24,952 nt of DNA, taken from JBDKVA01 sp039679375 (GTDB lineage Bacteria > Bacillota > Clostridia > Acetivibrionales > DTU013). The stretch lies in assembly GCA_039679375.1 (NCBI GenBank), contig JBDKVA010000155.1, positions 1-24,952 of the forward strand, given 5' to 3'. Made by a program: the position numbers and the translations under genes. The notes below the pieces were generated by a model. It made no database searches. It was not told the origin of the DNA and was given only the letters and a program-made list of their open reading frames with translations. Below are positions 8,701-15,700 of this stretch, piece by piece; within the stretch, counting starts at the first letter, position 1, and each line of letters starts with the position of its first letter.

Positions 8701-8748
8701 CTCTATTTTCTGTAGCAAATAGCAAATAATCTAAGTATACTTGTTTAC
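8701..8748 (+). repeat. Imperfect direct repeat, copy A (left edge of mosaic segment, upstream of importer 1)
   Basis: The 25-bp core at 8714-8738 begins AGCAAATAGCAAATAATC and differs by one base from 10341-10365. The flanks (CTCTATTTTC before, TTGTTTAC after) are also recognisable in copy B, giving about 45 bp of similarity. It lies about 75 bp upstream of the cassette 1 -35 box and directly before the PxKF remnant. It could be either a regulator site or a footprint of segment insertion. Confidence 0.75.
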
Positions 8749-8754
8749 CATAAC

Positions 8755-9271
8755 GACTATCTCTATGCTGGTGTAAAAGGAGATGGACCCGCGGGAAGAT
8801 TTTATAAAATAAATGCAAACTATCCAAGCGAGAAAGTGCATTATCCTTTACCGTATAATTTGAATAATAGCGGTTGGCTTACAATAAATCATATTTTAAT
8901 TCCCAAGGCGCAATAGAATATTTCGACCTCACAACCGACAGAGGGGTTCTTCAGTCTGCCGGAAAAGACAAAGTGTACAAGGCCGGAAGCACCATACCGG
9001 TCAAATTCCAGTTATGTGATGCAAATAACAATCCAGTCGTCAATGCGGTTGCCAGACTATATTATGCAAAACTTGAGGATGGTTTGCCGGGACAGGAGAA
9101 TGAAGCCGTTCATCCGGATCGGCCAATGATGGAAATGTATTCAGGAATAGTTCTGACAGTAACCAGTATATCTTCAATCTTAAAACAGGGGGATGGTTCG
9201 TGGGAAAATATCAACTGAGAATTCAGCTTGATGACGGAAAATCCCACACACTGGTAATTGACGTAAAATAA
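8755..9271 (+). pseudogene. Frameshifted C-terminal remnant of a PxKF-domain protein
   Basis: Three reading frames carry consecutive parts of one protein. The first (to a TAG at 8914) reads PSEKVHYPLPYNLNNSGWLT, then INHILIPKAQ. The second (about 8900-9145) reads EYFDLTTDRGVLQSAGKD, then AGSTIPVKFQLCDANNNPVV. The third (about 9145-9271, TAA) reads DSNQYIFNLKTGGWFVGKYQ and LDDGKSHTLVIDVK. The middle part holds the IPVKF motif of PxKF domains, which occur at the C-termini of secreted proteins. There is no plausible start, signal peptide or ribosome binding site. I conclude it is a decayed 3' end whose 5' part is missing, cut off near the direct repeat at 8748. Confidence 0.8.
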
Positions 9272-9304
9272 GTGCATAATCTTCTTATTCCATGATCTGC
9301 GGTG

Positions 9305-9329
9305 CATGCTCCCCATATCCGGGGGCATG
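9305..9329. terminator. Weak hairpin between convergent units
   Basis: CATGC-(T bulge)-CCCC pairs with GGGG-GCATG around a 6-nt loop, between the PxKF remnant (+) and the HicA-like gene (-). There is no T-run on either strand, so termination is uncertain. Confidence 0.3.
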
Positions 9330-9349
9330 TACCAATAGGTAATAATTAT

Positions 9350-9586
9350 TTAAATGGAATCCAGGAACCTTCTAAAATCGTCCTCACTAGTAAAGCCCAA
9401 ATCCTTTACGTATTTGTGAAAAGTACCTGTTGCTATGTCGCGACCTTCGGAATGAAGGTGTATTACGATTTTTCGATATTGGCCGTTGGCTGTTCCTTCG
9501 AAAATCAAGCAGTTTTTGGTTTCCTTACTCTTTAAACCAAGTGCCTCACAAACTGAGATTAAATGCCGAAATTTAACTGTAGCCAA
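9350..9586 (-). CDS. HicA-like toxin (putative mRNA interferase)
   Basis: 78 residues, typical of HicA, starting at TTG (9586) with a strong AAGGAGG seven bases upstream. It aligns by pattern with HicA dsRBD-like folds: an N-terminal helix (FRHLISVCEALGL), beta strands (CLIFEGT, RKIVIHLHS) and the closing GTFHKYVKDLGFTSEDDFRRFL, equivalent to GTLRxILKQAGxSxEEF. HicA toxins normally carry a catalytic His in a GSH motif. Here that position reads K-N-C26, while a His pair lies at H43/H45. It is therefore either an atypical subfamily or catalytically altered. It lies 20 bp downstream of the antitoxin-like gene, antitoxin first. Confidence 0.65.
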   Translation of the reverse strand: MATVKFRHLISVCEALGLKSKETKNCLIFEGTANGQYRKIVIHLHSEGRDIATGTFHKYVKDLGFTSEDDFRRFLDSI

Positions 9587-9606
9587 AGAAAGACCTCCTT
9601 TGTTGG

Positions 9607-10215
9607 CTATACTAAGCCCAACACTTTTTTAACCTCGTCTCTGCTGCTACAGTTTCGCACTCTTAAAAAATAAGGATATTTTGCTTTCTGATCGGGTATC
9701 CTCGCATACATTTCGGCATTTTCAAAATAATCTTCTGTTACGTCTATAACCATATCAGTAGTTATTTCGATAGCTTCTTCCTTTGTATCCCCGCAGCCGT
9801 AAATATTAATTTCATTAAGAATAGCTTCAAACTGGTTCGTTTCAGCGTCGAAGTTAATTACCGGGTTAAACCTGTAAATGTCCAGGATTTCGTCTAAAAT
9901 CTTTGTAGAAATAATAGCGGCAGTTTTTGTGCTATTTTTTTTAACATTGCCGCTAATTACAACATTGTAACCGGTGACTACGTCGTCGATCACCTCACTT
10001 ATGTTACTTCGTAACTCTTTGAAGCCTACTATGTTGTTATTAAATAGGCTCCGGTTTTGCATTATTGCCCCCATTTTTTTAACCCCCTTAGCAGCACACC
10101 CGGCTTTTTTTTCACTCTCGGTTTTCTCAGTTTTCTCAGTTTTCTCAGTTTTCTCAGTTTTCTTTTTTGGCACTCTCATTTTTTTGGCATCATGTTCGCT
10201 TTTTAATGTGCCCAT
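9607..10215 (-). CDS. Phd/HicB-type fused antitoxin with KTE-repeat N-terminus
   Basis: 202 residues. Residues 1-50 are Lys/Glu-rich with about five TEK repeats. Residues about 62-112 (GFKELRSNISEVIDDVVTGY, then AAIISTKILDEIL) look like a Phd/YefM-type antitoxin DNA-binding domain. Residues about 117-202 (FDAETNQFEAILNEINIYGC, then GDTKEEAIE) look like a partial-RNase-H-fold HicB domain. It immediately precedes the HicA-like gene. The ATG at 10215 has AAGGAGG nine bases upstream. An internal ATG at 10074 (residue 48) has its own AAGGGGG 8 bp upstream and would yield a 155-residue protein containing only the two domains. Domain calls are by pattern, not by search. Confidence 0.65.
   Translation of the reverse strand: MGTLKSEHDAKKMRVPKKKTEKTEKTEKTEKTESEKKAGCAAKGVKKMGAIMQNRSLFNNNIVGFKELRSNISEVIDDVVTGYNVVISGNVKKNSTKTAAIISTKILDEILDIYRFNPVINFDAETNQFEAILNEINIYGCGDTKEEAIEITTDMVIDVTEDYFENAEMYARIPDQKAKYPYFLRVRNCSSRDEVKKVLGLV
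10121..10162 (-). repeat. 9-bp microsatellite encoding Thr-Glu-Lys
   Basis: GTTTTCTCA on the plus strand repeats four times plus a 6-bp partial unit, inside the antitoxin-like gene. The unit length keeps the frame, so copy-number changes alter only the length of the charged N-terminal tail. Confidence 0.95.
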
Positions 10216-10231
10216 GTGTTGCTACCTCCTT

Positions 10232-10260
10232 ATTATATGACATTGTGTACACAATGTCAA
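10232..10260 (-). promoter_or_regulatory. Toxin-antitoxin promoter overlapping a perfect 22-bp palindromic operator
   Basis: On the minus strand consensus TTGACA (10255-10260) and TATAAT (10232-10237) are spaced by exactly 17 bp. A perfect 22-bp palindrome (half-site TGACATTGTGT) covers 10238-10259, that is, five of the six bases of the -35 box and the whole spacer. This is the usual layout for autoregulation by an antitoxin. The -10 box directly abuts the AAGGAGG Shine-Dalgarno (10225-10231), so a transcript starting about 7 bp downstream would largely lack it. Confidence 0.75.
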
Positions 10261-10326
10261 TGATGTAATCATTATTCAATATATTTTTGACTTCTTTTTA
10301 TGTGCTTATTCAAATAAAATATACCA

Positions 10327-10372
10327 CCTTCATTTTTCGCAGCAAATAGCAAATAGTCTAAGTATTGTTTAC
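10327..10372 (+). repeat. Imperfect direct repeat, copy B (upstream of the AraC-type gene)
   Basis: Second copy of the sequence at 8701-8748, with its core at 10341-10365. It includes a doubled AGCAAAT heptamer and TCTAAGTAT, then TGTTTAC. It overlaps the putative -35 region of the regulator gene. Confidence 0.75.
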
Positions 10373-10391
10373 AAAAAATATGTTGTATAAT
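10363..10391 (+). promoter_or_regulatory. Putative promoter of the AraC-type regulator
   Basis: TATAAT at 10386-10391 follows TATTGT/TTGTTT at 10363-10370 with a spacing of 15-17 bp, about 50 bp upstream of the ATG. The -10 box is perfect and the -35 box weak, as expected for an activated promoter. Direct repeat copy B lies over and just upstream of it. Confidence 0.5.
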
Positions 10392-10442
10392 AGTACTTGT
10401 AAGAGGCCTTATTTTCGTGTATGAGATGGGGGCTGACTATTT

Positions 10443-12668
10443 ATGAAACATAACTTCAGGCAGACAATCACAAAATACAAATACCTGATCAGGCTCATAT
10501 TCACGATATTTGTATTTATTTCAACCCCATTCCTGATAACACAGTACCTTATTGCACAACGGACATGCGATGAAATTAGACACCAAAGCAAGCAGCATTA
10601 CGCCGAGTCTGCAATGTACTTCTGTAATTATTTTAACAATCAGATTAATACAATTAAGGATAATGCGCTTAAAATCAAAATCGAAAAAAGACTTGTGCAG
10701 AGTACTATTTTTTCTAACTACTGGTACAGGATAGAGGCATTGGAAACGCTTGAAAGCTACAGAGAAATGATACCCAATATTGAAAGCTTAGCCATTTATT
10801 TTAATAATAGCGACGTCGTTTTAGCTTCTGACTACACTTTCCATCTTAACCGATTTATTGAGCAGTATTCTTCCAATGATGAAAAAATGGCAAAAGAGTT
10901 GCAAAATATATTTAATTCAAATACTGATTACAGCATCAAAATACTATCATCCTTTAAGAATCAAATATCAAAAAACGCAAGATTTATTATAGCAATTCCG
11001 GTCTGCATGGATCTCGGCCTGAAAAAAAACGCGACGCTTATGTATATACTTTCCGACTCATCGCTTTCATCTGATTTTTTAGGGCTTTTATCCAATGAAA
11101 GCTATGGTTTGGCTATATTCGACAAAAACGTATTGATCTATGCCAATAAAGATTTTGATTATACATTAAGAACAGACAGCGGCTTCCTGGAATTTATAAA
11201 CCAAAGCAATAATAATTCCTTTACATATAAAGAAAATAATATAAGCAGCAATGTTTTTAAAGTGCATGATGAAAATAACGGTTTGACCTTTATTTCCGTT
11301 ATACCTGAAAACGCCGTTACGCAAAAAGTTATCATGTTTTATAATAGAATGCTGGCGACCATGGTTATTATGATGCTGGGAATAATAGCCGCTTCTGTCT
11401 TTTCTATATATATAAGCTATAAACCAATTTCCGATTTGACAAAAAATATCAAGAATCATTTTCCGTCAATTACTGTAAGCAGTGAGATCAAAACGATTAA
11501 ACAATCTTTTGAAAAAATATATGATGAGAACAATGTGATGAGCGAAACCGTTATTGAACAGCGGATGCTGCTTATGGACTATATATTTTCCAATATTCTT
11601 CGTGGTTTCCCTGTTTCAAAGAATAATAAGCACTATTCAGATGACCTTCTCAGAAATAAAAGTTTCTTTGCTATTAACGTATACAATTTCAGTCCCGGTA
11701 ATTTAGCCATTGAACAGCTGACTCAGGCAGCTTTTAATAAACTGAATATCTCTATTTTTGTAATGGATACTTTAAACGGTAATTATAAAACAATAATATG
11801 CATAAAGAACCCTTCTGATAATACTGAAAAATTGGCAGCCGATTTTGAAGAGCTTTTAGGGCAATCACTTAATATGAAATTTATTACAGGCATCGGCAGC
11901 ACAGTTGATAATCTTGAAGAAATACGAAGCTCTTATCTTCAGGCTCTTACCAACCTGGAGCATAATATGAAGCTAATTCACACAGGTAAGACAGGAAGCA
12001 TACCTATAAGCTCAGCCTATTCCAATGAAATAAACGACATAATACCCCAATTCCTTCAATGCGTCCAAAATGGATTTGAAGGCGACGCCCTGGCGCAGCT
12101 TTCGTCGATATTTAAAAATCTTATTGATGGACAGAAGTATATTTTTAAAAAGAACTACTTTTGCTATGAATTAATCAGTTCATATTTCAACACCATAAGA
12201 AGCATGAATATAGAAATTGACGAGCATGTTTTTAATGATATGATTGCATTCAGTTCCTCGGAATCACTTCGAAAAAAGCTCGAGGAGAATATATCAATTG
12301 TCTGCATGGCAGTAAACAAAAGGCACGAAACTGCCGACGGCCATTTGAAAAAGCTTATGGTTGCGTATGTGGATAAACATTTTACAGATCACGACATAAC
12401 ACTTGTTCAAATAGCTGATAATTTTAATCTGTCCATGTACACCTGCTCCCGCCTTTTTAAAGAATTTACGGGCCTGGGCTTTAAAGAGTATATAACCGGA
12501 AAACGTATGGAGCTTGCCAAGGAACTTCTGCTGACGACTAATAAAAACGTGTATGAAGTATCAAATGACGTCGGATTTGAAAATTCAACATATTTCATGT
12601 CACGTTTTAAGGCAAATTTCGGTATATCGCCAAGTAAGTTCAGAAGCATCAGCGGAAATAGCATTTAG
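10443..12668 (+). CDS. Transmembrane AraC-family transcriptional regulator
   Basis: 741 residues. A short cytoplasmic N-terminus is followed by TM1 (about 14-38, LIRLIFTIFVFISTPFLI), an extracellular sensor region of about 260 residues (Cache-like by context) and TM2 (about 303-325, MLATMVIMMLGIIAASVFSI). A cytoplasmic linker leads to a C-terminal AraC double helix-turn-helix at about 637-738 (DITLVQIADNFNLSMYTCSR; NVYEVSNDVGFENSTYFMSR; FKANFGISPSKFR). This is the one-protein membrane regulator type common beside LplABC importers in Bacillota. It is transcribed away from cassette 1 and faces the lyase gene. The ATG at 10443 follows a GGGGG-containing, only moderate ribosome binding site. The gene is visibly more AT-rich than the exoenzyme genes. 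The ligand is unknown, probably a sugar or sugar-bound signal. Confidence 0.9.
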   Translation: MKHNFRQTITKYKYLIRLIFTIFVFISTPFLITQYLIAQRTCDEIRHQSKQHYAESAMYFCNYFNNQINTIKDNALKIKIEKRLVQSTIFSNYWYRIEALETLESYREMIPNIESLAIYFNNSDVVLASDYTFHLNRFIEQYSSNDEKMAKELQNIFNSNTDYSIKILSSFKNQISKNARFIIAIPVCMDLGLKKNATLMYILSDSSLSSDFLGLLSNESYGLAIFDKNVLIYANKDFDYTLRTDSGFLEFINQSNNNSFTYKENNISSNVFKVHDENNGLTFISVIPENAVTQKVIMFYNRMLATMVIMMLGIIAASVFSIYISYKPISDLTKNIKNHFPSITVSSEIKTIKQSFEKIYDENNVMSETVIEQRMLLMDYIFSNILRGFPVSKNNKHYSDDLLRNKSFFAINVYNFSPGNLAIEQLTQAAFNKLNISIFVMDTLNGNYKTIICIKNPSDNTEKLAADFEELLGQSLNMKFITGIGSTVDNLEEIRSSYLQALTNLEHNMKLIHTGKTGSIPISSAYSNEINDIIPQFLQCVQNGFEGDALAQLSSIFKNLIDGQKYIFKKNYFCYELISSYFNTIRSMNIEIDEHVFNDMIAFSSSESLRKKLEENISIVCMAVNKRHETADGHLKKLMVAYVDKHFTDHDITLVQIADNFNLSMYTCSRLFKEFTGLGFKEYITGKRMELAKELLLTTNKNVYEVSNDVGFENSTYFMSRFKANFGISPSKFRSISGNSI

Positions 12669-12698
12669 CAGTTCCGGCGGGCAAGTCATTTATGTACC

Positions 12699-12736
12699 AA
12701 ATAAAAATCACTGACCCGGTATCAGCCGGGTCAGTG
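12699..12736 (-). terminator. Rho-independent terminator of the SLH-anchored lyase gene
   Basis: A perfect 11-bp stem (CACTGACCCGG / CCGGGTCAGTG, 12709-12719 and 12726-12736, 6-nt loop) lies 26 bp past the lyase stop codon. On the minus strand it is followed by ATTTTTATTT. Read from the plus strand there is no T-run, so any termination of the converging AraC-type gene would rely on the stem alone. Confidence 0.85.
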
Positions 12737-12762
12737 TTGCCGACCATTGCAATGGCATTTAA

Positions 12763-15700
12763 TTACATAAGCAGTGAACTATTTTTAATATCTAAAATTC
12801 TTTTAATGATGACCGCAACTTCTGCGCGGATCGCGTCACCCTTCGGGTTGATTTTTCCGTTTGCGCCCATAATTATACCGTTCTTAATCAGTATAGCTAC
12901 TGCGGCTTTAGCATAACCGGAAATCTCCTCCGCATCGAAATATTCCGAAAGTGTCGTTTCGTCTGCACTCTCCAGTTTGTAACCTGCTTTTTCCAGCGCA
13001 CGGACAACGATTACCATTATATCCTGACGGCTGATTTTCGCTTCCGGGTTGAATAGGTTTTCGCCTACGCCGGTTATTATTCCGCTGCCCTTGGCAATCG
13101 CAAGCTCATTTGCGTAATAAGCGCTTTCCAGGACATCCGCAAAGTTTTCTCCTGATTCAGAGGTAAGTCCCAGCGCTCGAACCAATAGTATTGCAAAGTC
13201 TGCGCGCGTGATGTTTGAACCCGGACTGAATGTATTTGGGCCGGTGCCGTTGATTATCCCCAACCCGGCAAGCTCGTTAATTGCGTCCTCTGCCCAATCG
13301 AATCCCTCCGTATCATCAAATTTCTTGTCTGTCGTCACCGGCGGTGTCGCGTTGCCCTGCGTATCTTCTTTCTTCGTATCGTTATCTGCCGGTTTTACGG
13401 TATTGTCATCCGGCGAGTCATACAGTTCTTCTGTTTCCTCTTCCGGCAAAGGCGGAAGCACCTTGATCCTGTAGTATGCAGTTGCAGCCATATCGCCGTC
13501 CGACACCTCTATTACTGCAATATTATCGCCAACCTGTTGTGAATCAGGCACCCAGTAAAAAGCCTGCGTTTCAGTATTAAACGTCGCGCCGCGCGGCAGT
13601 GATGCAGCACGATAAACAAGCGTTTTTCCAATCGGGCTTACAGCCGATACCACAAAGCTTATCACGGAATTAGCGTTAACCGTTTTTGGGGCTGCATCCT
13701 GAAACACCGGTGAATTATCCTCTGCCGCTGACAGCGGGATTCTAAAGTTTTGGCCTGCGGCTATATTATAAATATATCCGCCATAGACATCATTTGCGTC
13801 TTTATACGAGCGAATCAGCGTGTTATTGCCCAGATTCAGCTTAACCTTATTCCCGTCTTCCAGGACTGCGCTTTCAATCTGATATACCGCGTTTATTACT
13901 CCGTCATTAGCAATATTAATGCATTTCCCCGCAAGCTTATCCAGCTGCACTTCAGAATCAAACTGTACGGTAATGCTGTTTTCAAATGCAAACTCCCTGG
14001 TAAAATCTAGCACCCTTCCGGTATATGCCGCGGCATTGTTCTGCGATTCGCCAATAATGTCGCCGTCATTCAGGTATGAATATACCGGATTTCCGTCCTT
14101 CATCGTGTATACGCCGACAAAGCCGCGGAAGTCAAACTTATCATCAACACGGTATTTCACCTCGCTGTTTGTCGCGTAAACGATGTAATCAACCCGTCCG
14201 TTTGCCAGAGTGACCTTTACCGCTTTAACCTTATCCTTGCTGCCTTCCGTACCATCGAGTACAACTGCCGGAACGCTGTCAACAGACGATATATAGCGGT
14301 TATCCCGGTACGGTTCATACACGGTTGTAAACAGTGTGTTAAGATTCGTCCCTTTACGGCGTGCAAGAACATATTGCAGCTTATTGATATAATCCAGGTT
14401 TCCGGCGACACGCGGCGGCATCCCTGTGGCTAAGCTGACCTCATCAAGATTGAAGTCGTTGAGCATGGTCATACGAAGATGAAGATTCATCGGATAAGGC
14501 AACATACCTCTGAAATCCTTGATATTAAAGTCCACGGCAAACCTGCCGGTTTCGGGGCTTTCCGCTTTGCGCACATCCTGAAGCCAGGTATACCCCTGCG
14601 GATATTTAAGCGGTACCGTATGTGATGTTTCATCCGTATACGGGTCATTTCCCCATGGCACATTTACGCCCGCATATGAGCCTCCGACCTGCGCAATCAA
14701 ATCCAGTCCTTCTGTTTCATATATCTCTTCGGATGCGGCATGGAAGCTGTATAAATGGTCGTCGCCTCCAAGTATCCTGAAAAAGTCTATACCGTATGAT
14801 ACATCGCTGTCATATTCAACCATGACCATCGTCCTGCGGTAGATATCCGTTTCAGAATAAACATCCGGCATGTCTGCGTCAATAAGCTTGACGCGGTTTG
14901 TACTGTCAAAATGCAGAGGATCGCCCGCCTCCAAAGGCACCGTTTGCCTCATTTCGTTTACCACAACCGTATTGTGGCTCAGCGTGTTATTCACCCATTG
15001 ATGCCGGTTTGGGTTCTCGCCGGTTGCTTCCGGATATCCCAGATCGGGAGTAAAGTTTATACCGTATGCCTCTATTCCAAGATTCAAACCGTCCGCATGC
15101 CTGTGGCTGGTTGACGCTCCGCCGTAGTATATCCAGAAGTCGCGCTGGTTATCGATCATTGCGCTAACATCCGCTGAGTTGTAACAGTTACCGGAGCGCA
15201 GAATCGCAAAGCCGTATTCCGGCAATATTTCACTCCCGGTCCAGTCATATTCGCCATATTCATCGATAACTGCCTGAATATCGGCTGCAAGCTTTTCAGG
15301 ATTCTGAGTAAAAATATCTCCGTGAATTCCGCCGGCAGAATTGCCGTTCAGCCAATATGCCAGCTGGGCAAACTTCGGATCACGTATGCGCTGATAACCA
15401 AGCATAATATCATTAAATTTCATGACTAGCGAATAACCTGCGGTTGAACCCGAGTCTCCGATTTGAGGGGCGGCTTTCTGAGCCAGCATAACCGACGGTA
15501 CTGCTGAAAACATCTTCGCAAATTTCGGGTTTTTATACAGATCCGCCGCCGGATAGGTTTCGTAGCCATTAAGAGCTTCAGCGATTTCAATCATATTTGT
15601 AAGCCATATATTATTATATCCGGGAGCCGCCTCATCACCAAAGCCGTCGCGTGACACGTTGCCCGCAAGACGCTCATTAACCCCTCCGCCCGTGTTTGAT

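Noticed and set aside
8874..9218. 114-codon frame starting with TTG as an independent small protein
   Set aside because: No ribosome binding site, and its content is the middle of a PxKF protein whose beginning and end lie in the other two frames; it is part of a pseudogene.
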